A stretch of DNA of 25,071 nt. Origin: Burkholderiales bacterium (GTDB lineage: Bacteria > Pseudomonadota > Gammaproteobacteria > Burkholderiales > Burkholderiaceae_C). The DNA is taken from contig JAABPT010000022.1 of the NCBI GenBank assembly GCA_011391855.1, positions 1 to 25,071 on the forward strand. The letters run 5' to 3'. The position numbers and the translations under genes are program-made. Below, piece after piece: positions 8,294 to 15,395 of the stretch. Below the pieces are notes generated by a model. That model was not told where the DNA came from and did no database searches. It was given only the letters and a program-made list of their open reading frames with translations. Position 1 is the stretch's first letter, and every line of letters starts with the position of its first letter.

Positions 8294-8938
8294 ATGACTC
8301 TCGCCGACGCCGCCGGCACGCTGCTTGCGCTCATCGCCCGCCTCATCACGGGAGCGCAAGGCCATTGGAAGGGCTGCCCGCCGATGGCCGAGCAGCGCAT
8401 CTATTTCGCCAACCACCAGAGCCATCTGGACTGGGTGCTGATCTGGGCCGCGCTGCCGCACGACCTGCGCAGCAGCACGCGGCCGATCGCGGCGCGCGAC
8501 TACTGGACGTCTTCCCGCTTCAAGCAGTGGCTCACCACCGAGGTCTTTCACGCCGTCTACGTGAGCCGCACGCGACCGCAGGGAGCCTCCGGCTCGGGCA
8601 GCGACGACCAGGACCCGCTGGAGCCGCTGGCCGACGCGCTGAAGAATGGCGACTCGCTGGTCATCTTTCCCGAGGGCACGCGCAGCAACAAGAGTGAGCC
8701 GCAGCCCTTCAAGAGCGGCCTGTACCACCTGGCCGAGCAATTCCCGGGCGCGCGGCTGATCCCGGCGTGGATCGACAACGTGCAGCGCGTCATGCCCAAG
8801 GGCGAGGTGGTGCCGGTGCCCATCCTGTGCACGGTGACGTTCGGCGCGCCGCTGGCTTTGGAGCCCGGCGAGGACAAGCGCGCTTTCCTCGAACGCGCAC
8901 GCGCCGCCGTGCTGGCGCTGCGGCCCGCTGCGACATGA
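8294..8938 (+). CDS. 1-acyl-glycerol-3-phosphate acyltransferase-like (PlsC/LPLAT family) protein
   Basis: This 214-residue protein has the two diagnostic acyltransferase motifs: HX4D as NHQSHLD (His41, Asp46) and FPEGTRS (residues 125-131), plus IPAWIDN near the later conserved block. Such enzymes transfer an acyl chain to a lysophospholipid or related acceptor at the inner membrane. It has only a weak hydrophobic N-terminus and is shorter than typical PlsC (about 240-260). It is separated by only 7 bases from the CdsA-like gene, so the two probably act in one pathway: an acyltransferase making phosphatidate and a cytidylyltransferase-like membrane protein. The pair recalls E. coli ynb-type clusters. 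The acceptor is unknown. The start ATG lies inside the palindrome ATGCCGGCAT, and no strong ribosome site is visible. Confidence 0.82.
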   Translation: MTLADAAGTLLALIARLITGAQGHWKGCPPMAEQRIYFANHQSHLDWVLIWAALPHDLRSSTRPIAARDYWTSSRFKQWLTTEVFHAVYVSRTRPQGASGSGSDDQDPLEPLADALKNGDSLVIFPEGTRSNKSEPQPFKSGLYHLAEQFPGARLIPAWIDNVQRVMPKGEVVPVPILCTVTFGAPLALEPGEDKRAFLERARAAVLALRPAAT

Positions 8939-8945
8939 ATGCGGG

Positions 8946-9920
8946 ATGATGGACCCGCGCACCTTCACCGTCGACCAGCAGGTGGGACTGCTGTTTGTGA
9001 GCCTGTTCGGTGTCTTGATGCTGGCCACCGCCGCGGTCACGCTGCTGGCGTTGCGCCGTGGCACGCACAGCGGCGACCCGCACCACTCCCGGCTGCTGCA
9101 CGACCTGCGCGCGCTGTGGATCGGCGCGCTGGTGTTCTGGGTGGCCTGGGTCTCGGGGCCGGTGGGTGCCACGCTGGCCTTCGGCACGTTCTCGTTCCTG
9201 GCGCTGCGCGAATTCATCACGCTGGCACACACCCGGCGCAGCGACCACCGCAGCCTGATCCTGGCCTTCTTCGTGGTGCTGCCGCTGCAGTTCGTGCTGG
9301 CCGGCAGCCGCAGCTTCGACCTCTTCACGGTCTTCATTCCGGTCTACGTCTTCCTGGCCATACCGGTGCTCAGTGCACTGGCCGGCGACCCCGAGCGTTT
9401 CCTGGAGCGCAACGCCAAGATCCAGTGGGGCATCATGGTCTGCGTCTTCGGACTTTCGCACGCGCCGGCGCTGCTGCTGCTCAACTTTCCGGGCTACGAA
9501 GGACGTGGCGCCTTCCTGGTCTTCTTCCTGGTGATGGTGGCCACGGCGGCGCAAGTGGCGCAGGAAGGCATGAGCCGCTGGCTGCGCCGGCGTCCGGTGG
9601 CACGGCATATCGACCGTTCGTTTTCCTACCGCGCCTGGCTGACCGGTGCGCTGGCCGGCGCGTTGCTGGGCGCGCTGCTGTTCTGGATCACACCGTTCAA
9701 TGCCGTGCAGGCGCTGGCCATGGCCTTCATCGCCGCCGGCGCGGGCACGCTGGGTGAATTCGTGATGAAGGCGCTGAAGAAGGACGCCGGCGTGCGCTTC
9801 TGGGGCAACCGCGCGTCGATCACCGGCGCCGTGGGCCTGCTCGACCGCGTGGCGCCGTTGTGCTTCGCCGCGCCGGTGTTCTTCCACTCGGTGCGCTGGT
9901 ATTTCCAGCTCAAGGGTTGA
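8946..9920 (+). CDS. Phosphatidate cytidylyltransferase (CdsA)-like membrane protein with altered signature
   Basis: This 324-residue multi-pass membrane protein (about 8 hydrophobic segments) aligns with the CdsA/CTP_transf_1 family, which makes CDP-diacylglycerol from phosphatidate and CTP. The family signature region is at residues 270-305 (GEFVMKALKKD, then GLLDRVAPL), followed by CFAAPVFFH, which matches the usual C-terminal block. However, the canonical PGHGG is absent, replaced by an RASITGAVG segment, and the second Asp of the usual DRxD motif is Ala303. Activity as a true CDP-DAG synthase is therefore uncertain, and a housekeeping cdsA is expected elsewhere. Two adjacent ATGs (8946, 8949) are both possible starts. 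It lies 7 bases after the acyltransferase gene and shares TGATG with ruvC. Confidence 0.75.
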   Translation: MMDPRTFTVDQQVGLLFVSLFGVLMLATAAVTLLALRRGTHSGDPHHSRLLHDLRALWIGALVFWVAWVSGPVGATLAFGTFSFLALREFITLAHTRRSDHRSLILAFFVVLPLQFVLAGSRSFDLFTVFIPVYVFLAIPVLSALAGDPERFLERNAKIQWGIMVCVFGLSHAPALLLLNFPGYEGRGAFLVFFLVMVATAAQVAQEGMSRWLRRRPVARHIDRSFSYRAWLTGALAGALLGALLFWITPFNAVQALAMAFIAAGAGTLGEFVMKALKKDAGVRFWGNRASITGAVGLLDRVAPLCFAAPVFFHSVRWYFQLKG

Positions 9921-10468
9921 TGCGCATTCTCGGCATCGACCCCGGCCTGCAGCGCACCGGCTTTGGTGTCATCGAAAGCGTTGGCGCGAGGCTGGCTTAC
10001 GTGGCCAGCGGCACCATCAGCACCACCGAGGCGCCGCGCGGCGACCTGCCGCTGCGGCTGAAGATCATCTTCGAGGGCGTGCGCGAAGTGGTGCAGCGCT
10101 ATGCGCCCGATTGCGCCACGGTGGAGATCGTCTTCGTCAATGTCAACCCGCAGAGCACGCTGCTGCTGGGCCAGGCGCGCGGCGCGGCGATGGCAGCGCT
10201 GGTGGCCGCCGACCTGGTGGTGGCCGAATACACCGCACTGCAAATGAAAAAGGCCGTGGTTGGCCACGGCCTGGCGAACAAGACGCAGGTGCAGGAGATG
10301 GTACGACGGCTGCTCGCCTTGCCGGCCTTGCCGGGCCGGGACGCGGCCGACGCGCTGGGCCTGGCCATCTCGCACGCGCATGCCGGGGCGTCGTTTGCCG
10401 CCATCGGCCGTTCGGCCACGCTGGTGCGGCGGCAGCATGCCCAGTACCGCAAGGGTCGCAGCTACTGA
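9920..10468 (+). CDS. ruvC: Holliday junction resolvase RuvC
   Basis: This 182-residue endonuclease cleaves Holliday junctions as a dimer with RuvAB. The four metal-binding acidic residues are visible: Asp7 in GIDPG, Glu69 in VEIVFVN, and Asp141/Asp144 in GRDAADALGLAISHAH. The LLLGQARG block is standard. The start ATG overlaps the stop of the CdsA-like gene (TGATG), so translation is probably coupled, a rather odd partner for a recombination enzyme. RuvA and RuvB are not in the window. Length is normal for the family (about 170-185). Confidence 0.96.
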   Translation: MRILGIDPGLQRTGFGVIESVGARLAYVASGTISTTEAPRGDLPLRLKIIFEGVREVVQRYAPDCATVEIVFVNVNPQSTLLLGQARGAAMAALVAADLVVAEYTALQMKKAVVGHGLANKTQVQEMVRRLLALPALPGRDAADALGLAISHAHAGASFAAIGRSATLVRRQHAQYRKGRSY

Positions 10469-10527
10469 AGAAGGGCAGTTCGGGCGGCCCGTTTCACCGT
10501 ACCGGCCGGCGGGCAAATCTGGTGCGT

Positions 10528-10542
10528 CGCTTCACCGAAGCG
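10528..10542. terminator. Short hairpin between convergent ruvC and small-peptide gene
   Basis: A six-pair perfect stem with a 3-base loop (CGCTTC-ACC-GAAGCG) lies 60 bases after ruvC and 40 bases beyond the end of the convergent small gene. It could serve both directions. No T-run. Confidence 0.3.
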
Positions 10543-10581
10543 GTGCAGACGGTGATTCAGGGAGCAAGCGCAGGGCTGGGT

Positions 10582-10725
10582 TCAGGCTTGGGCCGTGGCG
10601 GTCTGCGCCATCTGGGGCGCGGCGGCCTCGACTTCGGCCAGCGTGTCGATGCCGACCAGTGTGGCCAGGGTGACCATCGTGGCGAAGGCGAAGGAGGCGA
10701 GGCGGACGGTCAACGGGGTCTTCAT
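10582..10725 (-). CDS. Small hypothetical secreted or membrane-anchored peptide (47 aa)
   Basis: A 48-codon frame begins at ATG 10725 with a good ribosome site (CAGGAGA, 7 bases before). The product starts MKTPLTVRLASFAFATMV, a short positive n-region followed by a hydrophobic stretch (about 9-30), then a low-complexity Ala/Gln/Thr tail. It could be a signal peptide with a very short mature part, or a single-pass peptide. I do not recognise a characterised family, though similar short proteins of this design seem common in Burkholderiales genomes. Longer frames starting upstream at 10920 would add an Arg/Cys-rich N-terminus and are not credible. The strong ribosome site is the main reason for calling it. 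Confidence 0.6.
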   Translation of the reverse strand: MKTPLTVRLASFAFATMVTLATLVGIDTLAEVEAAAPQMAQTATAQA

Positions 10726-11014
10726 GGCGGTCTCCTGGGTGGGCGGCGGGGTCTTTCGATGGGTGCAATGTAGGCAGCAGCGCGGCGCGCCGCGACGCGC
10801 TTGCGACGACCGGGCCCGTCCACCGGACGGACGGCGCCCAGCGCCGATGAACGGCGGCGCCAGGCCCGCTGCGGCCCTGGCGCGTGAATTGCTGGCACTT
10901 CCCGCGCAGCAGACCCTCATATGCGGTGTCTCCCGGACTTTGTTCCGCGGCTCGGATGTGGCAGTCTTCGGTCCAATGGTCTAGGCACCACCGCCCACGG
11001 CGAAGGAGCAATGG
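10726..11014. other. Intergenic region between small peptide gene and AAA+ ATPase gene
   Basis: These 289 bases separate two divergent genes and must hold both promoters. Near the ATPase side is TGGCAC at 10893-10898 with GC at the spacing of a sigma-54 -24/-12 site, but the -12 element is poor. A CATATG and an AAGGAG ribosome site (11003-11008) for the ATPase gene are visible. I see no other coding potential. Confidence 0.5.
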
Positions 11015-12010
11015 ATGAGCAGTGACAGCAACCTGGTCGCCCTCACGCGGCGCAACCTGCCGATCGCGCAGATGCGGCCGGTCTACCGCGTGGGGGATGT
11101 CGAGAAACGCCTGGACAAGCTGCCGCAGCGCGATCACGAAACGCTGCGTGCCACCTACGAGCGCATGCTGGAACGCGGGCCCGAGCGCTTCCAGGTCAAG
11201 CCCGGCGGCCTGCCGGCCATGGACCACCTCTACGAGGACATGCCCAACTTCACCGAGGTGCTCGACGACGTGCGCCGCCAGCTCGCGCTGTGCCACGACA
11301 GCCGCGACGCTCTGGAGATCACGCCCATGCTGCTGCTGGGGCCCCCGGGCATCGGCAAGACGCATTTCGCGCGCGAGATCTCGCACCTGCTGGGCACCGG
11401 CATGGGCTTCATCAGCATGAGCAGCCTCACCGCCGGCTGGGTGCTTTCGGGCGCCAGCAGCCAGTGGAAGGGCGCGCGGCCGGGCAAGGTCTTCGAAACG
11501 CTCGTCGACGGCGCCTACGCCAACCCGGTGATGGTGGTCGACGAGATCGACAAGGCGCGCGCCGAGCACGCCTACGACCCGCTGGGTGCGCTGTACAGCC
11601 TGCTCGAGCACGACACTGCCGGTGCCTTCACCGACGAATTCGCCGAGGTCGCCATCGACGCCAGCCAGCTCATCTGGGTGGCCACCGCCAACGACGAGCG
11701 CGCCATTCCCGAACCCATCCTCAACCGCATGAACGTGTTCGAGGTGCAGGCGCCCGACGCCGCCGCGGCACGCACCATTGCGCTGCGCCTGTACCGCAGC
11801 CTGCGCGGCGAGCACGACTGGGGCCAGCGCTTCGACGAAGCACCGTCCGAGGCCGTGCTCGAGCGTTTGGCCACGATGGCGCCGCGCGAAATGCGCCGCG
11901 CCTGGATGACGGGCTTCGGCAATGCGCGACTGGCCGGGCGCTGGGCCATCGAACTGGCCGACCTGCCCGACAGCGGGCCGCGACGCTCGCCCATCGGCTT
12001 CATGCAGTGA
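11015..12010 (+). CDS. Lon-type AAA+ ATPase lacking a protease domain
   Basis: This 331-residue single AAA+ module has Walker A GPPGIGKT (109-116), Walker B VMVVDEID (172-179, Asp176/Glu177), sensor 1 TAND (Asn226), a likely arginine finger Arg238 in ILNRMN, and a sensor-2-like APREMRRA (289-296). The sequence order resembles the ATPase part of Lon (GPPGIGKT, DEIDK, LLEHD, FTDEF, ANDE), but the Ser-Lys protease domain and Lon N-domain are absent. The protein ends 40 residues past sensor 2. The first 100 residues are a short helical, charged region of unknown role. Such proteins may act as remodelling chaperones. AAGGAG six bases before 11015 fixes the start. An ATG at 11011 is in another frame and stops at once. 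Its partner is unknown. Confidence 0.85.
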   Translation: MSSDSNLVALTRRNLPIAQMRPVYRVGDVEKRLDKLPQRDHETLRATYERMLERGPERFQVKPGGLPAMDHLYEDMPNFTEVLDDVRRQLALCHDSRDALEITPMLLLGPPGIGKTHFAREISHLLGTGMGFISMSSLTAGWVLSGASSQWKGARPGKVFETLVDGAYANPVMVVDEIDKARAEHAYDPLGALYSLLEHDTAGAFTDEFAEVAIDASQLIWVATANDERAIPEPILNRMNVFEVQAPDAAAARTIALRLYRSLRGEHDWGQRFDEAPSEAVLERLATMAPREMRRAWMTGFGNARLAGRWAIELADLPDSGPRRSPIGFMQ

Positions 12011-12063
12011 GCGGTGCCGTCCTGAAATAGCGCGACGACTCCCGATCGCCGGCGGCGGGGAAA

Positions 12064-14328
12064 ATGGCCCGCATGCCTACACCGCGCCGCATCGGTTCAC
12101 TCTTGCCCACCCGCGCCGCCGCGACGGCCGCAGGCACTTGCCTGGCCCTGCTGGCTTCCCCGCCGGCCGCCGCCCAGGTCGGATCCGCCAGTGCCGCAGC
12201 CGCCCAGCCCCGCCCGCGCATCGGCCTCGTGCTCGGCGGCGGCGGCGCGCGCGGCGCTGCGCACATCGGCGTGCTGGAGGTGCTGGAACGCCTGCGTGTG
12301 CCGGTGGACTGCGTGGCCGGCACCAGCATGGGCGCGCTGGTGGCCGGCGCTTGGGCGGCCGGGCTCTCGCCCGAGGACATGCGCCGCGAACTCGGCCGTG
12401 CCGACTGGAACGACATGTTCCAGGACAACCCGGACTATGCCGACCTCAACTACCGCAACAAGCAGCTCTCGCGGCGTTTCCTGCCCGGCAGCGAAACCGG
12501 CATCCAGGGGCTGGCAACGACGGCCCCGCCGGGTGTGGTGTCGGGGCAGAAGATCAAGCTCTTCTTCAACCATCTGGTGCGTGCCGATTCGGGCGAACGC
12601 GAGTTGCAGAAACTGCCGCTGCCGGTGTCGATGATCGCCACCGACATCGGCACCGGCGAACGCGTGGTGCTGCGCGACGGCAGCGTCACCCAGGCCATGC
12701 GCGCCAGCATGTCGGTGCCGGGCCTGATGGCGCCGCTGGACTACCGTGGCCGCAAGCTGGTGGACGGCGGCCTGGTGGACAACCTGCCCATCGGCGAGGT
12801 GCGCGAACGCTGCGGCGCCGAAGTGGTGATTGCCGTCAACGTGGGTTCGCGGCCGCTGGCGCCGGCGCAGATCGGCGGCCTGCTGAGCATCGCCGAACAG
12901 GCCATCGCCCTGCTCACCGAGCAGAACGTGCAGGCCTCGCTGGCCCTGCTGCGGCCGGCCGACGTCTTCATCGAACCCGACCTGGGCAGCATCAGCGCTG
13001 TCGACTTCGCCCGCCATGCCGAGGCCGCTCAGCGCGGCCGGAAAGCGGCCGAGACGCTGGCGCCGCGTCTGCAGGCGCTGGCCCTGGACGAAGCCGCGTA
13101 TGCCCGCTGGCGCAAGAGCGTGGCCGTGGGCGAACGTGCCGCGCCCACCGTGGACGAGGTGCAGATCGCCGAGCTCGACCGCGTCAACCCGGCCGTGGTG
13201 GAGCGTTACGTGAGCCTGGGCAGCGGCGACCCGCTGGACACCACCGTGCTGAACCGCGACCTGCTGCGGGTCTATGGCGACGGCTGGTACCAAAGCGTGG
13301 ACTACACGCTGCTCGACCAGCGCGGCCGCAAGGTGCTGCGCCTGCTGCCGGTGGAAAAGAGCTGGGGCCCGGACTACGTGCGCCTGGGCGTGCATCTGGA
13401 ATCCAGCCTCAGCCAGGGCGCCACCTTCGAGCTGCGCGGGGCCTACCAGAAGACCTGGCTCAACCCGCTGGGCGGCGAGTTGCTGGCCACCGCCGCACTG
13501 GGCACCACCACCGGGCTGGGCGTGGAACTGCACCAGCCGCTGGACGCGGCGCAGCGCTATTTCGTGGCCGGCAAGGCCGGCTACTGGCGCGAGCGCAAGG
13601 ACTATTTCTACGTGGAGCAGCGCATCGCCGAGTACCGCCGGGCCAGCACTGGCGGCGAGGTCAGCGCCGGCCTCAATTTCAGCCTGCTCGGCCAAGCGCG
13701 TCTGGGCTGGCGCGAGACGCGCATCACCAACGAGCTGGAAACCGGGCTGGACATCGCCGAGCTGCTGAACGGCGGCCGCACTTCCAGCAGCGGCGGCTGG
13801 CTGCTGGCGCTGGACATGGACCAGTTCGACCGCCTGTACTTCCCGCGTCGCGGCTGGGCCGCCAATGCCAGCCTGTACGGCAACGACCGCGACGACTATT
13901 CGCGACTGGACCTGCAGGCGCAGGCGGCCTGGCCGTGGCAGAGCTGGGTGCTGGGCGCGCGTGCGAGCTGGGTCGACTCGCCGCAGGGTCAGCTGCCTTT
14001 CAACGAGGCCGGCGAACTGGGCGGCTTCCTGAACCTCAGCGCCTATGCCAGCGGCCAGTTGGTGGGCGACGGCGTGGCCTACGCCCATGTGCGCGCCGAA
14101 CGCATCATCGGCAACCTGCCGCTGGGCCTGCGCGGCGACATGCGGCTGGGCATGGCGCTGGAGGCCGGCCGCGTGGCCCGGCCCTTCACGGTGCAAAAGC
14201 GCGACGGCTGGCTCAATTCGCTGACCCTCTACCTGGGTGGCGAAACGCCGCTGGGGCCGGTGTACGTGGGGCTGGGCGGTGGCAGCGGCGGCGCCGCCAA
14301 TGCCTACCTGTTCATCGGTACGCCGTGA
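12064..14328 (+). CDS. Patatin-POTRA-beta-barrel protein (type Vd autotransporter, PlpD-like)
   Basis: This 754-residue protein starts with a signal peptide (hydrophobic AAATAAGTCLALLASPPAAA, about 18-37, cleavage near AAAQ). A patatin phospholipase domain follows (about 52-330) with oxyanion loop GGGGARG (58-64), nucleophile Ser88 in GTSMG and catalytic Asp234 in DGG. Next comes a POTRA-like segment (about 345-425) and a 16-strand-like outer-membrane barrel of the D15/BamA type to the C-terminus, rich in alternating aromatic strands. This order is that of Pseudomonas PlpD, whose lipase is exported by its own barrel. Two in-frame ATGs (12064, 12073) are possible. The upstream ATPase gene ends 53 bases before, so cotranscription is possible. 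The barrel ends GTP rather than with Phe, which is slightly unusual. Confidence 0.92.
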   Translation: MARMPTPRRIGSLLPTRAAATAAGTCLALLASPPAAAQVGSASAAAAQPRPRIGLVLGGGGARGAAHIGVLEVLERLRVPVDCVAGTSMGALVAGAWAAGLSPEDMRRELGRADWNDMFQDNPDYADLNYRNKQLSRRFLPGSETGIQGLATTAPPGVVSGQKIKLFFNHLVRADSGERELQKLPLPVSMIATDIGTGERVVLRDGSVTQAMRASMSVPGLMAPLDYRGRKLVDGGLVDNLPIGEVRERCGAEVVIAVNVGSRPLAPAQIGGLLSIAEQAIALLTEQNVQASLALLRPADVFIEPDLGSISAVDFARHAEAAQRGRKAAETLAPRLQALALDEAAYARWRKSVAVGERAAPTVDEVQIAELDRVNPAVVERYVSLGSGDPLDTTVLNRDLLRVYGDGWYQSVDYTLLDQRGRKVLRLLPVEKSWGPDYVRLGVHLESSLSQGATFELRGAYQKTWLNPLGGELLATAALGTTTGLGVELHQPLDAAQRYFVAGKAGYWRERKDYFYVEQRIAEYRRASTGGEVSAGLNFSLLGQARLGWRETRITNELETGLDIAELLNGGRTSSSGGWLLALDMDQFDRLYFPRRGWAANASLYGNDRDDYSRLDLQAQAAWPWQSWVLGARASWVDSPQGQLPFNEAGELGGFLNLSAYASGQLVGDGVAYAHVRAERIIGNLPLGLRGDMRLGMALEAGRVARPFTVQKRDGWLNSLTLYLGGETPLGPVYVGLGGGSGGAANAYLFIGTP

Positions 14329-14402
14329 TGACCGCAGCGGACACTGCCCGCCCGGCCGTGCCCGAGCCTGTGCCTCTTTCGCTCGAGCGTCCACATGCCC
14401 GG

Positions 14403-14426
14403 CCGGCTTGAGCCAGCGCAAGCCGG
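14403..14426 (+). terminator. Hairpin in the gap between type Vd patatin and SDR genes
   Basis: A perfect 8-pair stem (CCGGCTTG with CAAGCCGG) and 8-base loop lies 75 bases after the patatin stop. It lacks a T-run. It is the only strong structure in the 192-base gap. Confidence 0.4.
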
Positions 14427-14482
14427 GTCGAAATGATGGGCTTCGGGGCGCCCCGGTGTCAGCTTCCTGTCCGCCAGCGGCC

Positions 14483-14488
14483 TAGAAT
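14483..14488 (+). promoter_or_regulatory. Possible -10 box of the SDR-phaC operon
   Basis: TAGAAT lies 33 bases before the SDR start codon and after the hairpin at 14403-14426, suggesting a fresh transcription unit. A -35 is not clear (TGTCAG at 14457 is 20 bases away). A CGGAGG ribosome site follows at 14511-14516. Confidence 0.3.
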
Positions 14489-14520
14489 GCTGCGGTGCAA
14501 CAAACAGCGTCGGAGGCATT

Positions 14521-15336
14521 ATGGAATTCCTGAACAGAGTGGCCGTCATCACGGGTGGCGGCAGCGGCATCGGCCGCGCAGTGGCCGCGGCCATGGGGCG
14601 GCGCGACGTCACGGCGGTGGCGCTCGTGGACGTGAACGATGCGGTGGTGGACGTGGCCGAGACGCTGAATGCCGAGGCCGGCCGCAGCTTTGCCGTGCCC
14701 TACAAGGGCGACACCACCGACGAGGCCTTTCGCGCGGCGGTGTTCGACGACATCAGCCGCCGGCATGGCCCGGTGAGCCTGTGCGTGCCGGCCGCTGGCA
14801 TCACGCGCGACGACCTGGCCGTGCGCGTGGACAAGAACACCGGCAAGGCACGCATCTACCCGGTGGATCTGTTCAAGCTGGTCGTCGACGTGAACCTCAT
14901 CGCGCCGGTGTACTGGGCGCTGGAGATGATCGGCCGAGTGGCCGAGGACCGCGCCGCCAAGGGCCTGAAACGCTGGACGCCCGATGAAGGCATGCAGGGT
15001 TCGGTGGTGTTCATCGGCTCGATCTCTTCGCAGGGCAATCGCGGCCAGATCTCGTACGCCAGCACCAAGGCGGGCCTGGAAGGTGCCGCGGCCACGATCA
15101 TGAAGGAGGCCATGTACTACGGCGTGCGCTGCAGCGTCATCCACCCCGGCTTCACCGACACGCCGATGGTGCGCGCCATGGGTGCCGACTACGTGGCCAA
15201 GAATATCCTGCCGTATACGCAGCTCGGCCGCCTGATCGAGCCGGCCGAGATTGCCGACGCGATTTGCTTCATGCTCGCGAACTCGGCCGTCAGCGGCGAG
15301 CTCTGGGTCGACGCCGGCTGGCACGCGCCGGCATAA
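14521..15336 (+). CDS. Classical SDR oxidoreductase (NAD(P)-dependent)
   Basis: This 271-residue short-chain dehydrogenase has the cofactor motif TGGGSGIG (11-18), Asp37 at the end of beta-2 (VDVND) favouring NAD, the structural Asn125 in VDVNLIAP, Ser170 in IGSISS, and catalytic Tyr179/Lys183 in YASTK. The usual NNAG is changed to PAAG (90-93). A roughly 20-residue insertion after beta-4 (KNTGKARIYPVDLF) is longer than in PhaB-type acetoacetyl-CoA reductases, and the cofactor acidic residue also argues against NADPH-dependent PhaB. It lies 59 bases upstream of phaC on the same strand with its own good ribosome site, so a role in hydroxyacyl supply or oxidation is plausible but not shown. Confidence 0.88.
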   Translation: MEFLNRVAVITGGGSGIGRAVAAAMGRRDVTAVALVDVNDAVVDVAETLNAEAGRSFAVPYKGDTTDEAFRAAVFDDISRRHGPVSLCVPAAGITRDDLAVRVDKNTGKARIYPVDLFKLVVDVNLIAPVYWALEMIGRVAEDRAAKGLKRWTPDEGMQGSVVFIGSISSQGNRGQISYASTKAGLEGAAATIMKEAMYYGVRCSVIHPGFTDTPMVRAMGADYVAKNILPYTQLGRLIEPAEIADAICFMLANSAVSGELWVDAGWHAPA

Positions 15337-15395
15337 CGCGCGCGGGCGGACAGACAACCATAGAGACAAAACAACCATCGGATCGAGGAGCAACC

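Noticed and set aside
10893..10908. Sigma-54-like site (TGGCAC with GC at -12 spacing) upstream of the AAA+ gene
   Set aside because: The -24 part is perfect but the -12 part is GCGCA rather than TTGCA, and one such match is expected by chance in GC-rich DNA.
12097..14421. Very long open frame antisense to the type Vd patatin gene
   Set aside because: GC-rich codon use keeps the antisense frame open. The product is His/Gln/Val-rich with no domain, whereas the sense strand has complete patatin and barrel motifs. Similar antisense frames over purH, phaC and the kinase gene were dropped for the same reason.
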